From: Clostridium sp. | GTDB lineage: Bacteria; Bacillota; Clostridia; Lachnospirales; Lachnospiraceae | DNA length: 7,549 nt | Direction: 5' to 3' | Assembly: GCA_016302185.1 (NCBI GenBank) | Contig: JAEDOC010000101.1 | Coordinates: forward strand, 1-7,549 | Shown here: piece after piece, positions 1-5,550 of the stretch | Layout of the letters: each line of letters starts with the position of its first letter | Position numbering within the stretch: the first letter of the stretch is position 1 | Made by a program: the position numbers and the translations under genes | Notes under the pieces: generated by a model | Databases searched by the model: none | What the model was told of the DNA's origin: nothing | The model's input: only the letters and a program-made list of their open reading frames with translations

Positions 1-320
1 AGAAGATGAGTAATGGGATTCCGTGTGCCTATTTTGGAATCCATGGCCAAGAGATCAGTGAGGCCCTTGCGGAGCTGGGAGATATGCCCAAAGGTGTTTA
101 TGTGACGGAGGTTGTGAATGACAGTCCGGCATATAACGCAGGGATCCAGAACGGGGATGTGATTATCGGATTTGCCGGGACGGAGATTACAACATTTAAG
201 GAACTGCAGACACAGATTGAGAATACATCCAGCGGAGTCCCTGTTTTTGTAAAGGTGATGCGTCGGGGCCGGGAAGGCTATACGGAGCTGGATTATACTG
301 TGGATATCAGGGCCAGGTAA
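1..320 (+). CDS. C-terminal PDZ domain of a probable HtrA/DegP-type serine protease (5' end outside window)
   Basis: The reading frame is open to the left edge (the codon before the first ATG at 6 is AAG), so this is the 3' end of a longer gene and not a 104-residue protein starting at 6. The visible part is one PDZ domain: a YFGI stretch resembling the carboxylate-binding loop, then GVYVTEVV, the typical DSPAYNAGIQNGDVI segment, and a final beta-strand region (VFVKVMRRG). In Bacillota a C-terminal PDZ ending a few residues before the stop is typical of membrane-anchored trypsin-like HtrA proteases, which degrade or sense misfolded proteins outside the membrane. The protease domain with its His-Asp-Ser triad would lie upstream and cannot be seen, so a different PDZ protein is possible. 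A hairpin spans the stop codon, and yhaM follows 42 bases later on the same strand. Confidence 0.8.
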   Translation, partial: KMSNGIPCAYFGIHGQEISEALAELGDMPKGVYVTEVVNDSPAYNAGIQNGDVIIGFAGTEITTFKELQTQIENTSSGVPVFVKVMRRGREGYTELDYTVDIRAR

Positions 321-334
321 TATGCCTGGCCTTG
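308..334 (+). other. Stem-loop across the stop codon of the PDZ-protein gene
   Basis: Bases 311-317 (GGCCAGG) pair perfectly with 325-331 (CCTGGCC) around a 7-base loop that contains the TAA stop. Flanking bases 308-310 and 332-334 extend the stem to 10 pairs with one G-U. No T-run follows, so it is not a typical intrinsic terminator. It could protect the 3' end of the upstream message or reduce read-through into yhaM. Confidence 0.5.
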
Positions 335-362
335 TGAATTGATAAGGAGAGAGGATAACAGA

Positions 363-1310
363 ATGAAATATATTGAACAGTTTCGGGAGGGAATGAGAAT
401 ATCGGATGTGTACCTCTGTAAGACGAGACAGATTGCGGTGACCAAGAACGGGAAGGAATATGCGTCCGTTCTGCTGCAGGATAAGACGGGAACGATTGAT
501 TCCAAAATCTGGGATTTGAATTCTCCAGGGATCGGAAGCTTTGAACCGCTGGATTATGTGTATGTGGACGGCGATGTGACCGTGTTTCAGGGATCCAATC
601 AGCTGAATATCAAGCGAATTCGGAAGGCAGATGAGGGAGAATACCGGGAAGCGGATTATCTTCCGGTCAGCTCTAAGGATGTAAAGGAGATGTACCGGGA
701 ACTGACAGCTCTGGTGCAGTCCCTGAAGAACCCTTATTTGAAAAAACTGGCATCCAGCTACTATATAGAGGACAAGGATTTTGTCAAACGGTTCTGTTTC
801 CATTCGGCGGCGAAAAGCGTACATCACGGTTTTGTGGGCGGTCTTTTAGAGCACACCTTGAGTGTCATGAAGCTTTGTGATTATTTTGCATCCGCTTATC
901 CGATGCTGAACCGGGATTTGCTGCTGACGGCGGGGCTATTCCATGATATCGGTAAGGTCAAAGAGCTTTCGGCCTTCCCGGAAAATGATTATACGGATGA
1001 CGGACAGCTTCTGGGCCATATCATTATCGGAACGGAGATGGTGAGTGAGCGGATCCGTCAGATTCCCGGCTTTCCGGAGAAGCTGGCTGCAGAATTAAAG
1101 CATTGTATTCTGGCGCATCATGGAGAGCTGGAGTACGGCTCGCCGAAGAAGCCGGCACTGTTAGAGGCACTGGCGCTGAATTTTGCGGATAACACGGATG
1201 CCAAGATGGAGACAATGATTGAGGTGTTAAAGGGCGCAGGCGATAACAATGGCTGGCTGGGATATAACCGGTTCCTGGAGACGAATGTGAGAAAGACCGG
1301 CGAACAGTAA
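363..1310 (+). CDS. yhaM: 3'-5' exoribonuclease YhaM (OB-fold plus HD domain)
   Basis: The product has 315 residues, almost the same as Bacillus subtilis YhaM (314). Residues about 1-95 form an OB-fold nucleic-acid-binding domain (SVLLQDKTGTIDSKIWD, then DYVYVDGDVTVFQG). Residues about 150-290 form an HD metal-dependent phosphohydrolase domain: His154/His155 and His164 (HHGFVGGLLEHT), the HD pair His194-Asp195 (GLFHDIGKV), His252-His253 (AHHGELEYGSPKKP) and Asp276 (NFADNTDA). YhaM enzymes trim RNA 3' ends in the cytoplasm and can also degrade single-stranded DNA, using Mn2+ or similar metals. I chose ATG 363 because AAGGAGAGAGG (344-354) sits just upstream. A TTG at 339 in the same frame would add eight residues but lies before that site. 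The gene follows the PDZ-protein gene and ends in a terminator-like hairpin. Confidence 0.93.
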   Translation: MKYIEQFREGMRISDVYLCKTRQIAVTKNGKEYASVLLQDKTGTIDSKIWDLNSPGIGSFEPLDYVYVDGDVTVFQGSNQLNIKRIRKADEGEYREADYLPVSSKDVKEMYRELTALVQSLKNPYLKKLASSYYIEDKDFVKRFCFHSAAKSVHHGFVGGLLEHTLSVMKLCDYFASAYPMLNRDLLLTAGLFHDIGKVKELSAFPENDYTDDGQLLGHIIIGTEMVSERIRQIPGFPEKLAAELKHCILAHHGELEYGSPKKPALLEALALNFADNTDAKMETMIEVLKGAGDNNGWLGYNRFLETNVRKTGEQ

Positions 1311-1319
1311 GAAGAAGCG

Positions 1320-1373
1320 ATACCAGAGCAATGGTTCTGTTTTTGAAGCAGGACTTTTCTGGTATTTCTTTTT
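1320..1373 (+). terminator. Probable intrinsic terminator between yhaM and larB
   Basis: ATACCAGA (1320-1327) pairs with TCTGGTAT (1358-1365). Inside it GTTCTG (1334-1339) pairs with CAGGAC (1349-1354), one pair being G-U. TTCTTTTT (1366-1373) follows at once. The stem is interrupted by internal loops, so termination may be partial. Only 16 bases separate the T-run from the larB start, and I see no convincing promoter after the hairpin. Confidence 0.55.
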
Positions 1374-1389
1374 ATAGAGGAGAAACAGA

Positions 1390-2151
1390 ATGGATGTGAG
1401 AAAAATACTGGATGCGGTTTCGAATGGTACGATGTCGCCATCGGAGGCAGAAGAGAGGCTGAAAAATCTTCCTTATGAGGATTTGGGCTATGCAAAGCTG
1501 GATCTGCACCGAAAACTCCGGAGTGGTTTTCCGGAGACCGTGTTCTGTGAAGGAAAGCCGGATGACTTTCTGACGGAGATTTTTGAGACATTATATCGGG
1601 AGAATGGCGAGGTACTGGGAACCAGAGCGACAGAGCATCAGTATGAGCTGGTGCGCCAAAAGATCCCTGAGATTCGCTGGAATCCGGTTTCCCGTCTTTT
1701 GATCGCGGAACCGGCGGAGAAGAAGCGCCGAGGAAGAATCGCGGTCTGCACGGCCGGAACTGCGGATATTCCGGTGGCGGAGGAAGCGGCCGGTGTGGCG
1801 GAATTCTTTGGATGCCGTGTGGATCGCATCTATGATGTGGGCGTAGCGGGAATCCATCGGCTGCTGTCCAGACGGGAGCAGATTGCCAGAGCGAACTGTG
1901 TGATTGCCATCGCCGGCATGGAAGGCGCCCTGGGTACAGTGATTGCCGGTATGGTGGAAAATCCGGTGATAGCGGTTCCTACTTCGGTCGGCTATGGCGC
2001 CAGCTTTCACGGGCTTTCGGCGCTTTTGACAATGATTAATTCCTGTGCCAACGGGATTTCTGTGGTAAATATTGATAATGGATACGGAGCTGCATATCTG
2101 GCAGCTCAGATTAACAGATTGGCGGTAAAATATGAAGACAGAGAAGAATAA
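1390..2151 (+). CDS. larB: LarB, nicotinate adenine dinucleotide carboxylase/hydrolase of nickel-pincer cofactor synthesis
   Basis: LarB carboxylates the pyridinium ring of nicotinic acid adenine dinucleotide and releases AMP, giving pyridinium-3,5-biscarboxylic acid mononucleotide, the substrate of LarE. The 253-residue product has the family layout: an N-terminal helical part (about 1-110) and a PurE/AIR-carboxylase-like domain (about 115-250) with GRIAVCTAGTAD (115-126), GCRVDRIYDVGVAGIHR, AIAGMEGALGTVIAGMV, AVPTSVGYGAS and VVNIDNGYGAA. Cys219 (NSCANG) matches the place of the cysteine that forms a covalent adduct with the pyridine ring in Lactiplantibacillus plantarum LarB. The start ATG at 1390 is preceded by AGAGGAG (1376-1382). 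The 3' end overlaps larC by 20 bases, so larBCE is very likely one translationally coupled operon. The nearest alternative, PurE proper, is excluded by the long N-terminal part and by the larC/larE neighbours. Confidence 0.95.
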   Translation: MDVRKILDAVSNGTMSPSEAEERLKNLPYEDLGYAKLDLHRKLRSGFPETVFCEGKPDDFLTEIFETLYRENGEVLGTRATEHQYELVRQKIPEIRWNPVSRLLIAEPAEKKRRGRIAVCTAGTADIPVAEEAAGVAEFFGCRVDRIYDVGVAGIHRLLSRREQIARANCVIAIAGMEGALGTVIAGMVENPVIAVPTSVGYGASFHGLSALLTMINSCANGISVVNIDNGYGAAYLAAQINRLAVKYEDREE

Positions 2152-3502
2152 TGGAGAAAAAATATTATACCTGGAGTGTGCCTCCGGAATCAGCGGAGAT
2201 ATGACAGTGGGGGCTCTCCTGGATCTGGGGGCCAGCCGGCAGGTACTGGAGGAAGCATTGAAGAGTCTGGACATCGGCGGCTACCATCTGCATTTCGGAC
2301 GCACAAAAAAATGCGGAATTGATGCCTATGATTTTGATGTGCATCTGGAAGACGAGGAAACTCATGAGCATGAGCACGATCACGAACATGGACACGAGCA
2401 TAACCATGAGCACGAGCATAACCATGAGCATGAGCACAACCATGAGCATGACCACGGGCACGACCACGGGCATGAGCACGAGCATGGTCACGAGCACGAG
2501 CACGACCATAGCCATGATCATGCTCACGTGCATCCGCACGTGCATCGGAATCTGGGAGATGTGCTGGCAATCATTGACCGTCTGCAGGCGTCCGAAGAGG
2601 TGAAAGACCTGGCGGAGAAGATGTTCCGGATTGTGGCGGAGGCGGAGTCTAAGGCGCACGGAGTTCCGGTGGAGGAGGTCCATTTCCATGAGGTGGGCGC
2701 CATTGATTCGATCGTGGATATAATCAGTGTAGCAGTCTGCGTGCATGATCTGGGGATTACCCGGGTGGTTGTTTCACCGCTGTCGGAGGGAAGCGGGTTT
2801 GCCCAATGTCAGCATGGACTGATTCCGGTGCCGGTGCCGGCGACGGTAAATATCGCGGCCCGTTACGGCTTAAAGCTGAAACATACGGAAAACAACGGGG
2901 AGATGGTGACACCTACCGGTGCGGCGATCGCGGCGGCGCTTCGGACCGAGGAGAGGCTGCCGGACGAGTATACGATTGAGCGAATCGGCCTGGGCGCGGG
3001 AACCAAGGATTTTGCACAGCCCAATGTACTGCGGGCGATGATTCTAAGGGAAGAGAAGGAGAAAGAAAAACTCTGGGTTCTGGAAACGAATCTGGATGAC
3101 TGTACTGGAGAAGCCCTCGGATTTGCCATGGAGCTTCTTCTGGAACAGGGAGCGAAGGACGTCTGGTACACGCCGGCCTATATGAAGAAAAATCGTCCGG
3201 CTTACGTACTGTCGGTGCTTTGCACGGAAGAGAAGAGGGAGCTTCTGGAAAATCTGCTGTTTTCTGCCACGACAACCATCGGAATCCGCCGGTATCCGGT
3301 GGAGCGGACGGCGCTGGAACGCAGTCTCCGGACTGTGAGCACCAGATATGGAGAGGCTGTCGTGAAGATCTGCCGAGTGCAGGAGAAGGATCGCTTCTAT
3401 CCGGAATATGAAGGTGTGAGAGCAATCTGCCGGGAACAGAAGCTGGATTTTTCGGAGGTATATCACGGTGTGATGGAGGATGCGAAGAAAGCGGAGCAGT
3501 AG
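2132..3502 (+). CDS. larC: LarC, nickel insertase of the nickel-pincer cofactor, single-frame, with long alternating-His tract
   Basis: LarC inserts Ni2+ into the bis-thiocarboxylated pyridinium mononucleotide in a CTP-dependent cyclometallation, the last step of NPN cofactor synthesis. The 456-residue product begins with the family signature ILYLECASGISGDMTVGALLDLG (residues 11-33). After the His tract come VHFHEVGAIDSIVDI and the MVTPTGAAIAAAL motif. The C-terminal LarC2-type region has LETNLDDCTGE, DVWYTPAYMKKNRPAYVLSVL and TTTIGIRR. In L. plantarum LarC1 and LarC2 are joined by programmed frameshifting; here both parts lie in one uninterrupted frame. Residues 78-138 alternate His with another residue without exception (31 His in 61), which explains the length above the usual roughly 400. 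The start at 2132 is the only nearby in-frame ATG, but its ribosome site is weak (GGCGG, 2121-2125) and it lies inside larB, so coupling to larB translation is likely. larE starts one base after the stop. Confidence 0.95.
   Translation: MKTEKNNGEKILYLECASGISGDMTVGALLDLGASRQVLEEALKSLDIGGYHLHFGRTKKCGIDAYDFDVHLEDEETHEHEHDHEHGHEHNHEHEHNHEHEHNHEHDHGHDHGHEHEHGHEHEHDHSHDHAHVHPHVHRNLGDVLAIIDRLQASEEVKDLAEKMFRIVAEAESKAHGVPVEEVHFHEVGAIDSIVDIISVAVCVHDLGITRVVVSPLSEGSGFAQCQHGLIPVPVPATVNIAARYGLKLKHTENNGEMVTPTGAAIAAALRTEERLPDEYTIERIGLGAGTKDFAQPNVLRAMILREEKEKEKLWVLETNLDDCTGEALGFAMELLLEQGAKDVWYTPAYMKKNRPAYVLSVLCTEEKRELLENLLFSATTTIGIRRYPVERTALERSLRTVSTRYGEAVVKICRVQEKDRFYPEYEGVRAICREQKLDFSEVYHGVMEDAKKAEQ
2363..2545 (+). 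repeat. His-X dipeptide repeat tract within larC (6-base periodicity)
   Basis: The tract codes for 30 consecutive His-X pairs plus a final His (LarC residues 78-138). X is mostly Glu, Asp, Asn or Gly, changing to Ser/Ala/Val/Pro near the end. At base level it is an imperfect 6-base repeat of CAT/CAC-GAG-like codon pairs. A higher 18-base repeat coding HNHEHE occurs three times at about 2399-2452, the last copy ending in D. CAT and CAC codons are mixed, so the repeat is degenerate at base level and strict at protein level. The periodicity also keeps other frames open here, giving spurious reading frames on both strands. Confidence 0.95.
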
Positions 3503-3503
3503 G

Positions 3504-4334
3504 ATGAAGGAGAAAAAAGAGAAATTACTGCGTCTGATGGACGAATACACCAGGGAGCCGGTCTGCCTGGCCTTTTCCGGCGGTGTGGACAGCAGCCTGC
3601 TGCTGCATCTTCTGGTGGATGCGGCCGGAAAACACGGAACCCGGGTGACAGCGGTTACCTTTCATACGATGCTGCATCCGGCCTGTGATCTGGAGAATGC
3701 GAAAGCGGTGGCGCAGGAGCTGGGGGCGATGCATGAAGTGATAAAAATCGATGAGCTGGAGCTGCCCAGGCTGCGGGAAAATCCGCCGGAACGGTGCTAT
3801 CTGTGTAAGAAACAGCTGTTTTGGACCTTAAAGGAGTATGCCGGTGCCAGAGGAATTACCTGTCTGGTCGAGGGAACGAATGAGGATGATCTTCATGTTT
3901 ACCGCCCGGGCCTTCGGGCTCTGCGGGAGCTGGAGATCAAGAGCCCGCTGGCAGAGTGTCATATAACCAAAGCGGAGGTGCGGCAGATGGCAGCAGAGGC
4001 CGGAATCTCGGCGGCTTCCCGCCCGTCCACGCCATGCATGGCGACAAGACTTCCCTATGGGGCGAGGCTGGATTATGATGTTCTGCGCCGGATTGAAGCG
4101 GGAGAGACGTACTTGAAAACGCTGTTTCACGGGAATGTCCGTCTCCGCCTTCACGGGGAAATTGCAAGAATTGAGCTGGATCCGGCGGAACTGTGCCTTG
4201 CGGTAATGCAGCGGGAGGAGATTAGCCGGGAATTAAAAAAATTAGGGATTCTGTATATCACCATTGATTTAGAGGGCTTTCGCTCAGGAAGTATGGATGA
4301 GGGAAATAAAAGGATTCACAAAACTGAACTATAA
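3504..4334 (+). CDS. larE: LarE, ATP-dependent sulfur transferase of nickel-pincer cofactor synthesis
   Basis: LarE adenylates the carboxylates of LarB's product and replaces them with thiocarboxylates. The 276-residue product has the PP-loop ATP-pyrophosphatase motif SGGVDS at residues 25-30, VEGTNEDDLHVYRPGL, SPLAE, the PCMATRLPYG segment and a C-terminal IARIELDP...DLEGFRSG stretch, all LarE hallmarks. Cys178 (STPCMATR) is placed like the sacrificial cysteine Cys176 of L. plantarum LarE. Cys98 and Cys101 (RCYLCKK) form an additional CxxC that, as I recall, the L. plantarum enzyme lacks. A three-cysteine arrangement is described for LarE homologs that bind a [4Fe-4S] cluster and act catalytically, so this may be that class (inference). 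ATG 3504 is chosen because GGAG at 3493-3496 lies 7 bases upstream; an earlier in-frame ATG at 3480 would overlap larC and has no better site. Confidence 0.94.
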   Translation: MKEKKEKLLRLMDEYTREPVCLAFSGGVDSSLLLHLLVDAAGKHGTRVTAVTFHTMLHPACDLENAKAVAQELGAMHEVIKIDELELPRLRENPPERCYLCKKQLFWTLKEYAGARGITCLVEGTNEDDLHVYRPGLRALRELEIKSPLAECHITKAEVRQMAAEAGISAASRPSTPCMATRLPYGARLDYDVLRRIEAGETYLKTLFHGNVRLRLHGEIARIELDPAELCLAVMQREEISRELKKLGILYITIDLEGFRSGSMDEGNKRIHKTEL

Positions 4335-4358
4335 TCGTGTGAAAAGGGGGGAAATGAT

Positions 4359-4592
4359 ATGTGTAAATTGTTTGACTATGCGAATCAGTATGTGAAAGAG
4401 AGTGACTGGAAAGATTTTGCCATGTTAAAACTCTGCCTGTGCGCAATGGGTGTCATCATCGGAGTTCATGTTGCACCAAAACATAAGAAAATGGTGACAG
4501 GAATGGCAGCGGGTGTTTTTGCCGTGACTTATATTCCGCTGATGGCCAAGTTCATCAGAATTATCTCAGGCTCAGACAGAAATGAACAGTGA
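4359..4592 (+). CDS. Small two-helix membrane protein of unknown function
   Basis: This 77-residue product has a soluble N-terminus (CKLFDYANQYVKESDWKDF), a hydrophobic segment at about 20-39, a short Lys/His-rich turn (PKHKK, 40-44) and a second hydrophobic segment at about 45-69, ending in a polar tail. Similar small proteins with an opening like FxYxNQYVKxSDWKD occur in Clostridia; from memory they are sometimes labelled as phosphate-transporter permeases, which a two-helix protein cannot by itself justify. A strong ribosome site (AAGGGGGGAAA, 4344-4354) precedes ATG 4359. The gene starts 24 bases after larE with no terminator between, so it may be the last gene of the lar transcript, but a link to nickel or the NPN cofactor is unproven. 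It is convergent with the hemolysin III gene. Confidence 0.8.
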   Translation: MCKLFDYANQYVKESDWKDFAMLKLCLCAMGVIIGVHVAPKHKKMVTGMAAGVFAVTYIPLMAKFIRIISGSDRNEQ

Positions 4593-4608
4593 TATTGAAT
4601 CATGACAT

Positions 4609-4664
4609 GGAACGCGGAACAATCAGGGCCAGTTTATTTCACTGGGATTGTTCGGCGTTCCTTT
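4609..4664. terminator. Long hairpin between convergent genes, possible two-way terminator
   Basis: GGAACGC (4609-4615) pairs with GCGTTCC (4655-4661). After one G/G mismatch, GAACAATC (4617-4624) pairs with GATTGTTC (4646-4653). After a 4-base bulge (4625-4628), CCAGT (4629-4633) pairs with ACTGG (4641-4645) around the loop TTATTTC. This gives 20 base pairs between the stop of the two-helix protein (4592) and the - strand stop of the hemolysin III gene (4679). The downstream T-runs are poor in both directions, so the position supports a shared terminator better than the tail does. Confidence 0.6.
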
Positions 4665-4678
4665 CTGACATACATTGT

Positions 4679-5329
4679 TTACGCTACAAATGCGTACATC
4701 ATCACGTAATGACACAGACTTCCGCCCATGACGAAAAGATGGAACAGCTCATGGGCGCCGAAGTATTGGAATTTCGAAGAAAACAGCGGCAGCTTGAGCG
4801 CATAGATGACACCTCCGATGGTATAGATGACACCGCCGGCCAGCAGCCAGGCGAAGGCTTCCTTCGGGAGTGCCGCAACAATCTGGCGGAAGGCCAGCAG
4901 GCAGACCCAGCCCATGGAGATATAAATCAGAGAAGAAAACCATTTGGGGCAGGTGATCCACAGGAGATTGATAGCCATGCCGATCAGCGCAATTCCCCAG
5001 ACGAGAGCCAGGAGAAGATAACCGGACTGATTGCCCAGTACGATCAGGCAGACCGGGGTGTAGGTGCCGGCAATCAGGATATAGATCATCATGTGATCCA
5101 GCTTGCGCAGCCTTTTATTGACCTTTTCCGAAATATCCAGTGTATGATAGATGGTGCTGGCAGCGTACAGCAGGATCATGCTGGCGATGAAGACAGCCAT
5201 GGAGGCGAGATGCACACGATCCGGTTCAGAGGCAGCCTTGACCAGAAGAGGAACGGAAGCGATCAGAGCTCCCAGAAATGCGATAAAATGGGTCAGTGCA
5301 CTGCCCGGGTTCTTGATTTTATGAAGCAT
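4679..5329 (-). CDS. trhA: Hemolysin III / TrhA family (PAQR) seven-helix membrane protein
   Basis: The 216-residue, very hydrophobic product has the length and motifs of the bacterial hemolysin III (YqfA/TrhA) branch of the PAQR superfamily. Ser58-x3-His62 (STIYH) ends the second helix, KLDHMMIYILIAGTYTP (76-92) covers the next loop and helix, and His193 and His197 lie in GAHELFHLFVMGGSLCHY. In the related adiponectin receptors the equivalents of His62, His193 and His197 hold a zinc ion in a lipid-hydrolase-like site. Bacterial members have been linked to membrane lipid homeostasis, while the hemolysin name rests on old overexpression data. The start is fixed by an ideal ribosome site: AAGGAGG (bases 5337-5343 on the opposite strand) seven bases before ATG 5329. 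It is the only - strand gene here and has its own promoter region with a palindrome. Confidence 0.92.
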   Translation of the reverse strand: MLHKIKNPGSALTHFIAFLGALIASVPLLVKAASEPDRVHLASMAVFIASMILLYAASTIYHTLDISEKVNKRLRKLDHMMIYILIAGTYTPVCLIVLGNQSGYLLLALVWGIALIGMAINLLWITCPKWFSSLIYISMGWVCLLAFRQIVAALPKEAFAWLLAGGVIYTIGGVIYALKLPLFSSKFQYFGAHELFHLFVMGGSLCHYVMMYAFVA

Positions 5330-5406
5330 AGAAAAACCTCCTTTCAGAAACTTCGACAGATTCCGTGATACGAACGATAATAAATTTTGCCGAAGTTTTA
5401 AAAAAC

Positions 5407-5412
5407 ATTATA
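5407..5412 (-). promoter_or_regulatory. Perfect -10 box (TATAAT) upstream of trhA
   Basis: Read on the - strand the bases are TATAAT, 78 bases before the trhA start. The spacer upstream is almost exactly the palindrome 5414-5430, and no good -35 hexamer is found at 16-18 bases. This promoter would therefore be weak, activator-dependent, or secondary to the one at 5448-5476. Confidence 0.4.
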
Positions 5413-5413
5413 C

Positions 5414-5430
5414 GTAGTTTTAAAAACTAC
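5414..5430. promoter_or_regulatory. Perfect 17-base hyphenated palindrome, probable operator of trhA
   Basis: GTAGTTTTAAAAACTAC has 8-base perfectly inverted arms around a single A. A related half-repeat, CGAAGTTTTAAAAA, begins at 5391, exactly 22 bases (about two helical turns) before the matching CGTAGTTTTAAAAA at 5413. The palindrome sits between a TATAAT and a second possible promoter, both directed at trhA, so a dimeric repressor bound here would block trhA. I cannot name the regulator. Confidence 0.5.
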
Positions 5431-5447
5431 ATTACCTATGTTTATAT

Positions 5448-5476
5448 ACTATACTCTATTTTTGAAAATATTACAA
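5448..5476 (-). promoter_or_regulatory. Candidate sigma-A promoter for trhA
   Basis: On the - strand, TTGTAA (5471-5476) is followed after exactly 17 bases by TATAGT (5448-5453). Transcription would start near 5441 and give a leader of about 110 bases that contains the palindrome 5414-5430. The spacing is ideal and each hexamer is one or two bases from consensus. The AT-richness of the area makes chance matches likely. Confidence 0.45.
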
Positions 5477-5522
5477 GAGGATTTCTGATTTTTTGAGGAC
5501 CAGCTCAGACTATTACTATTTT

Positions 5523-5528
5523 TATAAT
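5523..5528 (+). promoter_or_regulatory. Candidate -10 box for the pseudouridine synthase operon
   Basis: TATAAT lies 22 bases before the ATG at 5551, with the ribosome site GGAGGA (5538-5543) between them. No good -35 is present at normal spacing (TTGAGG at 5493 is 24 bases away), so this is a weak call. The rest of 5344-5550 holds only the divergent trhA control region; I see no gene in it. Confidence 0.35.
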
Positions 5529-5550
5529 ACAAACGGCGGAGGAACGCAGG

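Noticed and set aside
2363..2545. CRISPR array or tandem DNA repeat independent of coding
   Set aside because: The repeats are 6 bases, in frame, and degenerate at third codon positions, so they are a protein repeat and not repeat-spacer units.
2165..2746. Long open frames opposite and out of frame with larC over the His tract (Met/Val/Leu-rich or Arg/Ala-rich)
   Set aside because: They arise from the 6-base periodicity of the His-X codons, which removes stops in other frames. No start signal or family resemblance.
3480..3503. Upstream ATG for larE at 3480
   Set aside because: It would add MRRKRSSR and overlap larC by 23 bases; the ATG at 3504 has GGAG at ideal spacing and gives the usual LarE length of 276.
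4589..5368. 259-codon open frame on the + strand opposite trhA
   Set aside because: Its translation is polar and low in family-like motifs, while the - strand gives a clear hemolysin III protein with an ideal ribosome site. It is an antisense shadow.
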